Positions 53,148 to 62,284 are shown, counted from the stretch's first letter. The stretch: DNA of 64,000 nucleotides from Hyphomicrobium sulfonivorans (GCF_013306565.1 NZ_PZPO01000004.1:496001-560000); one strand, 5' to 3'. A program made the numbers and translations. The notes: generated from the letters alone by a model not told the origin.

Positions 53148-53690
53148 ATGCATCCCTCCGCGCCCGCCGCACAGCTTGTCGACATGCTGGAGATCAGACC
53201 TCTCAGCGTCGACTGCCTTGCCACCGCCCGCTATGTCATCGCCAGCGCTATCAAGCGGCATGCGGCTGCCGCCTACACCCAGGCGCAACTGCACGCGCTC
53301 ATGGATTTCGTCCAGAGCCCACATTACAGCGATCTCCTCTATGCCGGCCGCAGCTATGGCGCGTTCATCGGCGCCGAAATGGTGGCCGTTGCATCCTGGA
53401 GTGCCAGCGCAGCCCCCAGCCCGACCGCTCGCCTGATCGGCGTATTCGTGCAGCCGCTATTTGGCGCCAGCGGCATCGGCGCCCGGCTGCTCGCCCACAT
53501 CGAGGAAGAAGCCCGCGCCGCCGGATTCCGCGCCCTCGATATTGGCGCCCTGCCCGGCGCCGTCGGGTTTCTGGAAGCTTCGGGCTATCAGCAGATCGGA
53601 CCGCGTCCACTGGGCCTGCCCTCCGGCCAGCAGATCCCCGTTGTCGAGATGCGCAAACTCGGGTTGGCCCGCCACACGGTAATGCACTGA
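53148..53690 (+). CDS. GNAT-family N-acetyltransferase (second)
   Basis: 180-aa acetyltransferase starting at ATG 53148. Acetyl-CoA motif GVFVQPLFGASGIGARLLAHIEEEARAAG about residues 95-122, then FLEASGYQQIG. The N-terminal helix region IASAIKRHAAAAYTQAQLHALMDF resembles the stress-linked GNAT subfamily. Substrate unknown. The reading frame also extends upstream to 53019, where it overlaps the DUF2865 gene; I reject that extension because the protein there is Ser/Gly low complexity. Confidence 0.87.
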   Translation: MHPSAPAAQLVDMLEIRPLSVDCLATARYVIASAIKRHAAAAYTQAQLHALMDFVQSPHYSDLLYAGRSYGAFIGAEMVAVASWSASAAPSPTARLIGVFVQPLFGASGIGARLLAHIEEEARAAGFRALDIGALPGAVGFLEASGYQQIGPRPLGLPSGQQIPVVEMRKLGLARHTVMH

Positions 53691-53857
53691 CGCATTTCGC
53701 CTGCAGATCCGGCGCGCCATTGCCAGCGTCTGGATAGACAGCGCGCAACCCGCATTTGATTTGACCGCAAGAAACGGAGTGTGCCCTCCGCCGCGATGCA
53801 CTAGCTTCCCAAGAGCCTTAAAAAGCGCCCGCTTGGCACTCGCAAGACGCAGGATCG

Positions 53858-54934
53858 ATGCAGACTGCCGCACAAACCGCTGATGACTACTGGCACGCCG
53901 TTGAAACCCGCGACCGCTCCTTCGACGGCAAATTCTTTTATTCCGTCGCGACCACGGGCATCTATTGCCGACCTTCATGTCCGGCCCGGCGCCCCAATCG
54001 CCGCAACATTGCATTCCATGCCAGCAGCGCAGCCGCCGAAAAAGCCGGTTACCGCCCCTGCAAACGGTGCAAGCCCGACGAACTCTCACTGCATGATTGC
54101 CACGCAGCACAGATGGCCGACATCTGCCGTCTGATTGAAACCGCTGAGCAGCAGCCTTCGCTGGCATCACTGGCGCGCGCCGCAGGCCTCAGCCCCCACC
54201 ACTTTCATCGCGTATTCAAAGCCACCGTCGGCGTCACGCCCAAAGCCTATGCCGTTGCCGTCCGTCAGCAGCGCGTGCGCAATACGCTGCTGCAAGGCAC
54301 ATCCATCACTGAAGCTGTTCAAGCTGCCGGTTTTGAATCCAGCGGCCGCTTCTATGCCAACTCCGGAGCCATCATCGGCATGAAACCGAATGACTACCGC
54401 ACCGGCGGAACCGACGTTGATATGCGTTTCGCCGTTGGAGAATGCTGGCTGGGGTCGATCCTCGTTGCCGCCAGCGACAAGGGCATTACCGCAATCCTTT
54501 TGGGCGATGATCCCGAAGCGCTGATCCATGATCTGGAACGCCGGTTTCCCAGCGCCAAGCTCATCGGCGGCGATGCACGCTTCGAAGCTGTGATGGCGAA
54601 GGTTGTCGGGCTGGTGGAAGCACCGCAATCAGGCATCGATCTGCCGCTCGATGTCCGCGGCACCGCATTCCAGCATCTCGTGTGGCAGGCACTGCGCGAA
54701 ATCCCGCCTGGCTCAACCGCAACCTATAGCGAAATTGCAGCGACAATCGGCATGCCAAAGGCGGTTCGCGCTGTCGCCACCGCGTGTGCAGCTAACAGCG
54801 TCGCGATAGCTATTCCCTGTCACCGCGTGATCCGCACCGATGGCGCGCTGTCGGGTTATCGCTGGGGCATCGATCGCAAGCGCAAACTTCTGGATCGCGA
54901 GCGCAAACTTCTGGATCGCGAGCGCAAACCGTAA
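53858..54934 (+). CDS. ada: Bifunctional Ada: methylphosphotriester/O6-methylguanine-DNA methyltransferase and regulator
   Basis: 358-aa DNA repair and sensor protein. N-terminal zinc/methylphosphotriester domain (about 10-80) with the methyl-accepting Cys in GIYCRPSCPARRP and further zinc ligands CKRCKP. An AraC-type helix-turn-helix (about 95-180) and an O6-methylguanine domain (about 195-345) follow, with the acceptor Cys in IPCHRVIRTDG. The alkylated form should activate its own gene. The extreme C terminus carries a 21-base in-frame tandem repeat (54881-54922), giving RKLLDRE twice, then a partial copy. GGATCG precedes the ATG. Single-gene unit closed by a terminator at 55034. Confidence 0.95.
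   Translation: MQTAAQTADDYWHAVETRDRSFDGKFFYSVATTGIYCRPSCPARRPNRRNIAFHASSAAAEKAGYRPCKRCKPDELSLHDCHAAQMADICRLIETAEQQPSLASLARAAGLSPHHFHRVFKATVGVTPKAYAVAVRQQRVRNTLLQGTSITEAVQAAGFESSGRFYANSGAIIGMKPNDYRTGGTDVDMRFAVGECWLGSILVAASDKGITAILLGDDPEALIHDLERRFPSAKLIGGDARFEAVMAKVVGLVEAPQSGIDLPLDVRGTAFQHLVWQALREIPPGSTATYSEIAATIGMPKAVRAVATACAANSVAIAIPCHRVIRTDGALSGYRWGIDRKRKLLDRERKLLDRERKP
54881..54930 (+). repeat. 21-base tandem repeat in the 3' end of ada
   Basis: CGCAAACTTCTGGATCGCGAG is present twice (54881-54901 and 54902-54922) and then CGCAAACC begins a third copy. It encodes RKLLDRE, RKLLDRE, RKP. A recent tandem duplication through slippage is the simplest origin. Confidence 0.9.
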
Positions 54935-55033
54935 CACTCGCCGCGCTCATTCTGTCGTCTGCTGCTTTAATCGCTCACGTTCGCCTGCACGCCCACTGGC
55001 TCAACCCACGCATAGCAGCGATCTCAAAACAAA

Positions 55034-55071
55034 AAACGAGGCGCTTCGGCATCCACCGCAGCGCCTCGTTT
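55034..55071. terminator. Bidirectional terminator between ada and the DksA-like gene
   Basis: AAACGAGGCGCT and AGCGCCTCGTTT form a perfect 12-base stem with a 14-base loop and A/T ends on both sides. It lies 100 bases after the ada stop and 94 bases before the DksA-like stop. Confidence 0.88.
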
Positions 55072-55164
55072 CAATTTATTCGCTGTTCGTCGATGCGCCC
55101 GCGGCTGTCTCAGTCACTCAGACCAGCAACCGCGATCCATCAAACCATCACCGCGAATTTCCGA

Positions 55165-55989
55165 TCAGTCCTCGCGGTAGACCTTCTCGCGGCGCTCGTG
55201 CCGCTCCTGCGCTTCAACCGACAGCGTCGCAATCGGCCGTGCATCCAGACGCTTCAGGCCGATGGGCTCGCCGGTATCTTCGCAATACCCGTACGAGCCG
55301 TCATCGATGCGCGCGATTGCAGCGTCGATCTTAGCGACCAGCTTGCGTTGACGATCACGGGCACGCAGCTCAAGCGCGCGGTCCGTTTCCGACGTGGCGC
55401 GGTCGGCCAGATCGGCATGCTGGGTCGATTCCTCGTGCAGTCCCACCAGCGTCTCGCGGGTCTGACGGATGATCTCGTCCTTCCAATTGAGCAGCTTCTG
55501 GCGGAAGTACGCCCGATGTTGCTCGTTCATGAACGGCTCGTCCTCCGAAGGCTTGTAATCCGGAGGCAGCACAATCGACGTTGTCTTGGCGCGTGCCGTC
55601 ATTTTTCTCCCCGCAACATTCTGCTCAACCATCACCGGCTCAGTACTGCCGGAACTGCCGCCGATCATCGGCGCTTTGTCGGACGTCCTCCCCTTGGCCG
55701 CAACCTTGGACGTAGTGTTCTGATCGGGACTGGCCTTCTTAGTCGCTGCTTTTTTTGCGCCCGATTGTTTTCCTGAAGCACCCGGTTGAAGTTCTGCCCC
55801 GCTGGGCTTGGCGGGCCCTCTTTTCGGGGCACCCTTCTTGACGCTGTCCGCGCCGCTGGCTGCCGCTCTCGCCTTGGCAACGGCAGCACTGTCTCGCTTC
55901 GCGGCAGTTTTCAAAGCCGCTCTGCCGGCCGCTGCCTTGGCAGGCCGACCCTTAGCCTTCTTCAGCTCTTTTGCGCCTTGCTTGCTCAT
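55165..55989 (-). CDS. dksA: DksA/TraR-family RNA polymerase-binding regulator with basic N-terminal extension
   Basis: 274 aa. The C-terminal half (about 150-274) is DksA: NEQHRAYFRQKLLNWKDEII, then DRATSETDRALELRARDRQRKLVAKIDAAIARID and a Zn-finger-like YGYCEDTGEPIGLKRLDARPIATLSVEAQERHERREKVY. Only one Cys of the canonical four remains, as usual in alphaproteobacterial DksA, so zinc is probably not bound. The 130-residue N-terminal extension is Lys/Ala/Ser-rich and histone-H1-like. A start at an internal ATG (residue 130) would give the standard DksA length. Expected to tune stringent response transcription. Confidence 0.88.
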   Translation of the reverse strand: MSKQGAKELKKAKGRPAKAAAGRAALKTAAKRDSAAVAKARAAASGADSVKKGAPKRGPAKPSGAELQPGASGKQSGAKKAATKKASPDQNTTSKVAAKGRTSDKAPMIGGSSGSTEPVMVEQNVAGRKMTARAKTTSIVLPPDYKPSEDEPFMNEQHRAYFRQKLLNWKDEIIRQTRETLVGLHEESTQHADLADRATSETDRALELRARDRQRKLVAKIDAAIARIDDGSYGYCEDTGEPIGLKRLDARPIATLSVEAQERHERREKVYRED

Positions 55990-56273
55990 CAGGCCTCCGG
56001 GAGGCTGGTAGAGACGGCCGATCTAGCATCGGACCGACAACAAGCTGCATTTCGGCGCCTCTATTGGCGGCAGTGCGGCGATCTGTCAAGACGTTCTGCC
56101 ACCGCACCTAAGCTTAAGTGGTCGCAATAGAAATAGCGGCCTTATTATACCGCCGATTCTCAATGGGCTAAGGGCCAAAAGCCACCTGGGAGCATACCTC
56201 CCTTCCGGTCCAGGTCCGCCTGACACGCAGCCGGCGTATCGACGCCGCCCCACCAGAAGGGCAATATTCCGCG

Positions 56274-57119
56274 ATGAAGTTCGAAGGCACGCGCCGCTAC
56301 GTGGCCACCGACGACCTCAAGGTAGCCGTCAACGCCGCCATCACCCTGGGCCGCCCGCTGCTCATCAAGGGCGAACCGGGCACCGGTAAGACCGCGCTGG
56401 CCATCGAGGTTGCCGAAGCCCTCGGCGTGCCGATCATCGAATGGCACATTAAATCCACCACCAAGGCGCAGCAGGGCCTTTACGAGTACGACGCCGTTTC
56501 GCGCCTGCGCGACAGCCAGCTCGGCGATGAGCGCGTCAAGAACATCGGCAACTACATCAAGCGCGGCAAGCTGTGGGAAGCGTTCGTGCACGACGGCCGC
56601 CCCGTGCTGCTGATCGACGAGATCGACAAGGCCGACATCGAGTTCCCCAACGACCTGTTGCAGGAACTCGATCGCATGGAGTTCTTCGTCTACGAGACCG
56701 GCGAGACGGTGAAGGCCCACAACCGCCCCATCGTCATCATCACGTCCAACAACGAGAAGGAACTGCCGGACGCATTCCTGCGCCGCTGCTTCTTCCACTA
56801 CATCAAGTTCCCCGACGCCGACACGATGCAGCAGATCGTCGACGTACACTTCCCCGGCCTCAAGGGCCGACTGGTGTCGGAAGCGATGCGCATCTTCTAT
56901 GACATCCGCGACATGGCCGGCATCAAGAAGAAGCCATCGACGTCGGAACTGCTCGACTGGCTGAAGCTGCTGCTCAACGAGGATGTTTCGCCCGAGACGC
57001 TGCGCGAGCATGAAGCGCGCAAGGTCATCCCGCCACTCGCCGGTGCGCTGCTCAAGAACGAGCAGGATCTGCACCTGTTCGAGCGCATTGCGTTCATGGC
57101 GCGGCGGCGCGGAGAATAG
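56274..57119 (+). CDS. MoxR-family AAA+ ATPase (CoxD-like)
   Basis: 281-aa chaperone-type ATPase. Walker A KGEPGTGKTALAIEVA (about 31-46), Walker B PVLLIDEIDKADIEFPNDLL (about 110-129), sensor 1 VIITSNNEKELPDAFLRRCFFHYI (about 150-173) and a C-terminal alpha domain. It is close to CoxD of CO dehydrogenase loci and to related MoxR proteins that act with a von Willebrand factor A partner. No such partner, no cox genes and no methanol dehydrogenase genes lie within the window, so its client is unknown. No Shine-Dalgarno is obvious. Confidence 0.92.
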   Translation: MKFEGTRRYVATDDLKVAVNAAITLGRPLLIKGEPGTGKTALAIEVAEALGVPIIEWHIKSTTKAQQGLYEYDAVSRLRDSQLGDERVKNIGNYIKRGKLWEAFVHDGRPVLLIDEIDKADIEFPNDLLQELDRMEFFVYETGETVKAHNRPIVIITSNNEKELPDAFLRRCFFHYIKFPDADTMQQIVDVHFPGLKGRLVSEAMRIFYDIRDMAGIKKKPSTSELLDWLKLLLNEDVSPETLREHEARKVIPPLAGALLKNEQDLHLFERIAFMARRRGE

Positions 57120-57227
57120 CCCCACAGCCACCTGCGCGACGACGCGCACGGCTGCACGCCGGCTCCACCGCGAGCCCTATTCAACTGGCTGTTCCGCTGA
57201 GATTATAGTGACACCACCGCCAATTGA

Positions 57228-57386
57228 ATAACGTTCGGTGCGATATTTCCTGCCAATTCGCACCGGAGAACGACGTTGCCTCCGGCGGCAGGCCGAGGGG
57301 TACCGTTGTTCGCGAACGATCTGACCGGCTCGACGCGATTCAACGCCCACGTCCTGCGCGTCGGCGTGAACTACCATTTCGACTAA
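57228..57386 (+). pseudogene. Remnant of an outer-membrane beta-barrel protein
   Basis: A reading frame without start codon runs from 57228 to a TAA at 57386. It ends PLFANDLTGSTRFNAHVLRVGVNYHFD. The final strand pattern, HVLRVGVNYHF, is the C-terminal signature of Omp25/Omp31-like porins of Rhizobiales, here with an extra Asp. The protein upstream of about 57300 no longer looks like a barrel. The best reading is the tail of a decayed or deleted porin gene. It sits between the MoxR gene and the DUF2189 gene. Confidence 0.5.
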
Positions 57387-57433
57387 GCAGTTTGTTGCCA
57401 CAGGCAAACGGATCGAAACGCCGTTCGCACCCG

Positions 57434-58237
57434 TCAGATGTCATCCACAACCGTCAGCGCGCGGAAGGCATGCCACGTCGCGTGCCCCAGCAACGGCAGA
57501 ATGATCGCAAGCCCAAGAAACAGCGTCAGCAGACCGATCATCATGTGACCGGCGATCAGCGCCGCCCACAGCAGCATCGGGCCAATGTTAGCCGCCGCCG
57601 CACGCACGCTGGTCGCCATCGCAGTGACGGTATCAACGTCCTTCGCCAGCAGCAGCGGCGCGCCGATGCTTGAAATGCTGAACACCATCGCCGCCAGAGC
57701 CGCACCCAGAATGGTGCCCGCGAACAGCAGCGCCAAACCGGCGTTGGTGAACAACGCCGTGTGCACAAACTGGCTTGGGTCCGGCACCGCCACCTCGCCC
57801 AGAAAAAGGCTGAGCAGCAAAAACGCCAGCTGAACCCATGCAAAAAAGGCCAGAAACAGCGCAACGCCGAACAGCGACAGCCGGCCGATGGCCGAGCGTA
57901 TTCCCACCACCACCGCACGCAGCGTAACGCGCTGCCCTTTCTCCCGCAGGCGGCTCATCTCATAAAGGCCCGCCGCCAGCACCGGTGAGATCAGCACGAA
58001 GCCCGCGCCCAGCACGGGCACCAGCGACACCAGCTCCTGCCGTTCGAGCAACCAGTAGAGCAGCCAACCACCCGCTGTGAAAATGATGCCATAGCCGATG
58101 CTTAGAACCGGGTTGGCGCACAGGTCGCGCCAGCCCGCGGCCAGCCAGGCCCAGGGGGCATCAAGCGCCACTCGGCGCACCGGGAAACCAAGCGGATGCG
58201 CCGCTGCGTCAGGTCGGGAAAGGTCTTCGCCTGCCAT
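57434..58237 (-). CDS. DUF2189-family integral membrane protein
   Basis: About 267-aa protein with six strongly hydrophobic helices (about 45-62, 68-90, 118-145, 160-185, 210-235, 238-255). The family signature is the ALDAPWAWLAAGWRDLCANPVLSIGYGIIFT start and LVSLVPVLGAGFVLISPVLAAGLYEMSR; GPMLLWAALIAGHMMIGLLT lies near the end. DUF2189 proteins often stand near respiratory genes, but their function is unknown. ATG 58237 was chosen with AGGAG about 12 bases upstream; the frame extends to 58261. It is divergent from the next gene. Confidence 0.88.
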   Translation of the reverse strand: MAGEDLSRPDAAAHPLGFPVRRVALDAPWAWLAAGWRDLCANPVLSIGYGIIFTAGGWLLYWLLERQELVSLVPVLGAGFVLISPVLAAGLYEMSRLREKGQRVTLRAVVVGIRSAIGRLSLFGVALFLAFFAWVQLAFLLLSLFLGEVAVPDPSQFVHTALFTNAGLALLFAGTILGAALAAMVFSISSIGAPLLLAKDVDTVTAMATSVRAAAANIGPMLLWAALIAGHMMIGLLTLFLGLAIILPLLGHATWHAFRALTVVDDI

Positions 58238-58392
58238 GGAAAACGTGCTCCTTCCGCTCATTCTCCTAACGGCAGCGCTCGGGCTGCAACTCTGTTACAT
58301 AGCGTGATCCTGGCCGCCACGCAGCCGCCGAATTCTGTACGCGTGGATAACCGCCAGCAAAGTGGGCGCTCCGCCCGGTGGGGAAACAAACT

Positions 58393-59139
58393 ATGACGAC
58401 GACTGACCGTGCGGTGCAGCGCGACGAGCAATCCCGCGCAAATCTCACCGCAGCAATGGGTTATGGCGGCTGGCAGGCGACAATTCTTTCAGCCTTCGCA
58501 CTCGCACTGTCGGCCTACTCGCTATACGAGACAAGTTTCAAGACAGCCGAGATCGAGGTCTTCATTCCACCAGTCATTCAGTATGCGCGCGATGGCGGCG
58601 GCGACACCGAGCTGTTTTCCATTCCCATCACGGTGACGAATTCGGGCGCGCGCACCGGCACCATCCTGTCGCTGCAGCTCACGGCCGAGAACCTCAAGAC
58701 CAACCAGAAGAAGCAGTTCTACAGCGCCTTCCTCGGCGAGCATCAAGTCAACGCCGATGCGCCCAACCGCTCGTTTGCGCCGCTGTCGATCGCGGGCCGC
58801 GAAACCTTCAGCGACACAATCCGCTTCTATCCCGATGGCGACGTGTTTCCGAAGGTGATCGACGACGCGGGCGACGTCCGCTTCACGCTGAACCTTGTCA
58901 CCGCGCAGGCCCGCCGTCCGGACTTCATCGACAAGCTGTTCACCAATGCCGTCGAGCCCGTCGTCTTCGAGCGCACGCTGCCCTGGTATTCCGATCAGAT
59001 GCTCAGCATGCGTCGCCAGGCCATCTCGATGCCCGAGCGCAAGCGCGCTGATGGCCAGTCAGGCGCTGCGGCCACACCCGCATCCGAACCCGCTCCGGTC
59101 GTCCAGGATGCTGTGGATGGGGCGGCGCCATCGCCATAG
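58393..59139 (+). CDS. Membrane-anchored protein of unknown function
   Basis: About 248 aa. A polar N terminus of 20 residues leads into one membrane helix (ATILSAFALALSAYSLYETSF), then a long outside domain. The domain has many beta-strand-like segments, such as ELFSIPITVTNSGARTGTILSLQLTAE and SIAGRETFSDTIRFYPDG, in a pattern resembling an immunoglobulin-like or NEW-type fold. The C terminus is Ala/Pro-rich and disordered. ATG 58393 chosen with GGGGAAAC about 7 bases upstream. I do not recognise the family. The DUF2189 gene is divergent from it. Confidence 0.7.
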   Translation: MTTTDRAVQRDEQSRANLTAAMGYGGWQATILSAFALALSAYSLYETSFKTAEIEVFIPPVIQYARDGGGDTELFSIPITVTNSGARTGTILSLQLTAENLKTNQKKQFYSAFLGEHQVNADAPNRSFAPLSIAGRETFSDTIRFYPDGDVFPKVIDDAGDVRFTLNLVTAQARRPDFIDKLFTNAVEPVVFERTLPWYSDQMLSMRRQAISMPERKRADGQSGAAATPASEPAPVVQDAVDGAAPSP

Positions 59140-59319
59140 AGCGCCATTGCGAATCCTTAAGGTGCATTGCACGCCCCGATGGTCTCCAATGCAGCTATGG
59201 GATCAGCCGTCGCTCAACATGAACAGCGGCTGCAAGCGCACTTCAGGGGGCATTCAGCGTACCGGGTCCACAGTCATCGGATCAGGTTCACCCGCAAGTC
59301 ACGCATCACGGAGGCGCCC

Positions 59320-59406
59320 ATGGCAGAGTTCATTCGCAGCGGCCTTATCATCCTTATGGGATTGACGGTTATGGCTGCCGGTGTGCTCGTCATATTCTAC
59401 GGCTGA
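59320..59406 (+). CDS. 28-aa membrane peptide
   Basis: Tiny gene, ATG 59320 with CGGAGG just 5 bases upstream, the best Shine-Dalgarno in this part of the window. Product MAEFIRSGLIILMGLTVMAA plus GVLVIFYG: a single hydrophobic helix with one charged start (MAEFIR) and no polar tail. A longer frame exists upstream (59167) but is very unlike a protein. It may be an orphan small protein or a regulator of a membrane complex; nothing known. Confidence 0.5.
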   Translation: MAEFIRSGLIILMGLTVMAAGVLVIFYG

Positions 59407-59681
59407 TTTCTACGGCACGGCGTTTAATCTCTTCGCTGCAAAGCCCGCGCAAACTTTAACGCTTCGCTCGCGCGCACCTCAGGTTGCAGCAGCGCGTTAA
59501 CGCCCAATACCTTGTCGGCACGCCCACTTCGCACTAGATCTCATCGCTTCTGGGCTTATCTGTCCGAAGTGTGAATCATCGGCCACACCATTAAGCTGGA
59601 AGCCCTATCCTGACGATCAGGTAACGCGCTTCGCAGCCGGGTGATCAAGCACTGGCCGATGGTGCTGCCGCGAGGTTCAAC

Positions 59682-61160
59682 TTGCCGACATCAAAATCCG
59701 ATCCGGAATCCAGCACCCCGCCCAGCACAAACACATGGGCCTGGAACCGCGCCGGTGCCGCGTTCACGGATATGATGACGCCAACGTTGCGGCTCGGCGT
59801 CACCGGACTGTCGCGCGCCGGCAAAACCATTTTCATCACCGCGCTGATCCGCACGCTTTTGTCGGGCGGACGCATGCCGTTTTTTCTGCCGGAAGCGGAA
59901 GGACGCATCGAGCGCGCCTATCTGGAACCGCAGCCCGACGATCAGGTGCCGCGCTTCGATTATGAAGGGCATCTGGCAGCGCTGGCGCGCGATCCCGCCG
60001 ACTGGCCTGAAAGCACGCGCCGCCTCAGCCAGCTTCGCGTCACGATCGAGTTCCGTTCCGAAAGCAGCCTGCGCCGCGCGTTCGGCGTTTCCAAGCTGCA
60101 CGTCGACATCGTCGATTACCCCGGCGAGTGGCTGATCGATCTGCCGCTGCTCAACATGGACTATACCGCCTGGTGCGCGGAAGCTGTTGCGCAGGCCGTT
60201 GCCCCGCGACGTCAGGCGCACTCGAAAGCGTGGCGCGAGTTTCTTGCCACCGTCGATCCCTATGCCCCGCACGATGAGCAGCTTGCCCTGCGCGGCGCGG
60301 AACTGTTCGCCGACTATCTGAAAGCCGCCCGCGCTGAAGATCACGTGCTGCACACCACCGGGCCGGGCCGCTTCCTCATGCCGGGTGAACTGGCCGGATC
60401 GCCGCTGCTCACCTTCTGTCCGCTCAATCTCGATCCGTCGATCCCATACGGCCGCAACACGAATGCCGGCATGATGGCGCGCCGCTTCGAGAGCTACAAA
60501 AATCACGCCGTGAAACCGTTCTTCCGCGATCACTTCTCGCGCCTCGACCGCCAGATCGTGCTCGTCGATGTGCTCGGCCCGCTGAACGAAGGCGGCGACG
60601 CGGTTGTCGATCTGGAACACGCGCTGTCATCGGTGCTGAGCGTGTTCAAGATCGGTTCCGGCAGCTGGTTCAGCGCGCTGTTCACGCGCCGCATCGACAA
60701 ACTGCTGTTCGCCGCCACCAAAGCCGATCACATCCACGCCTCCAGTCACGATCGCCTCGAAGCCATCCTGCGCGTCATCATCGATCGCGCGATGGGCCGT
60801 GCCGTCGACAGCGGCGCCGAAGTGGGTGTGCAGGCGCTGGCGTCGTTGCGTGCCACGCGTGAAGCCGATGCCAAGGTCGATGGCGAACTGCTGCCCTGCA
60901 TCGTCGGCGTTCCGATGCCCGGCGAACGCATCGGCAATCAGGTGTTCAACGGCCGCACCGAGGCCGCCATTTTCCCCGGCGATCTGCCCGCCAACCCGCG
61001 CGATGCGCTGAAACCTGACGCAGCGCCCGCCGGCCTGCACTTTGTGCGCTTCCGGCCGCCGCGCCTGTTGCCGCCGGGCGCTGACGGCGAATCTCCGCCG
61101 CTGCCGCACATCCGCTTGGATCGCGCCCTCGACTTCCTGCTTTCGGATTGGCTCGCATGA
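59682..61160 (+). CDS. ycjX: YcjX-family P-loop protein
   Basis: 492-aa cytoplasmic nucleotide-binding protein of the YcjX/DUF463 group. The P-loop GLSRAGKTIFITALI is at about residues 42-56; LHVDIVDYPGEWLIDLPLL is the YcjX-specific segment (about 143-161), and FAATKADHI (about 344-352) is a GTPase-like base motif. TTG start at 59682 with GAGG 6 bases upstream. The partner YcjF gene overlaps its stop by 4 bases (ATGA), as in many proteobacteria. The pair is linked to envelope stress, but the molecular action is unclear. Confidence 0.93.
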   Translation: MPTSKSDPESSTPPSTNTWAWNRAGAAFTDMMTPTLRLGVTGLSRAGKTIFITALIRTLLSGGRMPFFLPEAEGRIERAYLEPQPDDQVPRFDYEGHLAALARDPADWPESTRRLSQLRVTIEFRSESSLRRAFGVSKLHVDIVDYPGEWLIDLPLLNMDYTAWCAEAVAQAVAPRRQAHSKAWREFLATVDPYAPHDEQLALRGAELFADYLKAARAEDHVLHTTGPGRFLMPGELAGSPLLTFCPLNLDPSIPYGRNTNAGMMARRFESYKNHAVKPFFRDHFSRLDRQIVLVDVLGPLNEGGDAVVDLEHALSSVLSVFKIGSGSWFSALFTRRIDKLLFAATKADHIHASSHDRLEAILRVIIDRAMGRAVDSGAEVGVQALASLRATREADAKVDGELLPCIVGVPMPGERIGNQVFNGRTEAAIFPGDLPANPRDALKPDAAPAGLHFVRFRPPRLLPPGADGESPPLPHIRLDRALDFLLSDWLA

Positions 61161-62227
61161 CGATAGAATCGGACAGCCGCCGCCCGCGCGCCTTTACCAC
61201 CGATGATCCCGCCCTGCGCATCACGCCCGAACAGGCATCCGCGTCGCAAGGCGAAACGTCATCCCGCAGCGCCCGGGCGCGTGGTCAACGCGCCTCGTCC
61301 CAATCCACGCCGCCACCGCGCCCCACCGCCGTCAACATCAGCCGCGGCTTCCGCTGGGGCGCCATCCTGCTATCGGCCATCGGCGGCCTGATCGCGCTCG
61401 CCACCGTCACCTGGTTCACCAGCTACGTCGAAGTTGCGCTAGCACGGCAGGACTGGATCGGCTGGCTGGCGCTGGCCCTCCTAACCACAGCGGGCATCGC
61501 CGTTGTCGTCATCATCCTGCGCGAGATCATCGGCATGCTGCGCCTGTCGCGGCTCACCGCGATGCGCCAGGAAGTCACCCACGCGCTGCACGATAAAAAC
61601 ATCGACGCCGAACGCCGTGCCATCCGACACCTGAAGCGCATTCTCAGCGCGCGACCCGATATGCAATGGCCTCTTGCCCGCTTCGCCGAGCATGAGCGCG
61701 CGGTGATGCCTGCGGGCGATCTGCTTTCCCTCGCCGACCGCGATCTGATGATGCCCATCGATCAGGAAGCGCGCCGCACCGTCCTCGCCGCCGCCAAGCG
61801 CATCGGCATGGTCACCGCCATCAGCCCGATGCCGTGGATCGCCATGCTGTATGTGCTGATCGAAAACCTGCGCATGCTGCGCGCCATCGCCGGGCTTTAT
61901 GGCGGACGCCCCGGCACACTCGGCGCGCTGCGTCTCGGCCGCATGGTCATCGGCCATATCATCGCCACCGGCGGCGTCGCACTCACCGACGATCTGCTCG
62001 GCCAGTTCCTCGGGCAGGATCTGTTGCGGCGGCTCTCGCGTCGTCTGGGTGAAGGTGCGTTCAACGGCGCGCTCACCGCCCGCGTCGGCGCCGCTGCGGT
62101 GGAGGTGTGCCGGCCGCTGCCGTTCATTTCCGCGCCGCCCGTCCGCGCGCGTGACATGCTGGCCGAAGCGTTCCGCCGCAATACCACTGCGGCGCCATCC
62201 GCAGATGACGCCGCCAGCAAGTCCTGA
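61157..62227 (+). CDS. ycjF: YcjF-family (TIGR01620) inner-membrane protein
   Basis: 356-aa partner of YcjX. ATG 61157 overlaps the ycjX stop (61158-61160). Disordered N terminus (Ser/Arg/Thr/Pro-rich, about 55 residues), two membrane helices (about 66-86, 97-118), then a YcjF domain with LRLSRLTAMRQEVTHALHDKN, AMLYVLIENLRMLRAIAGLYGGRPGTLGALRLGRMVIGHIIATGGVALTDDLL (about 225-280). Family function is unknown; conserved pairing with YcjX supports a shared complex. Confidence 0.93.
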   Translation: MTIESDSRRPRAFTTDDPALRITPEQASASQGETSSRSARARGQRASSQSTPPPRPTAVNISRGFRWGAILLSAIGGLIALATVTWFTSYVEVALARQDWIGWLALALLTTAGIAVVVIILREIIGMLRLSRLTAMRQEVTHALHDKNIDAERRAIRHLKRILSARPDMQWPLARFAEHERAVMPAGDLLSLADRDLMMPIDQEARRTVLAAAKRIGMVTAISPMPWIAMLYVLIENLRMLRAIAGLYGGRPGTLGALRLGRMVIGHIIATGGVALTDDLLGQFLGQDLLRRLSRRLGEGAFNGALTARVGAAAVEVCRPLPFISAPPVRARDMLAEAFRRNTTAAPSADDAASKS

Positions 62228-62284
62228 ATTATCGATACCCGTCGGCTTGTCGTGGCAGCCGCCGCAACAGCGACGGCCCGCTTA

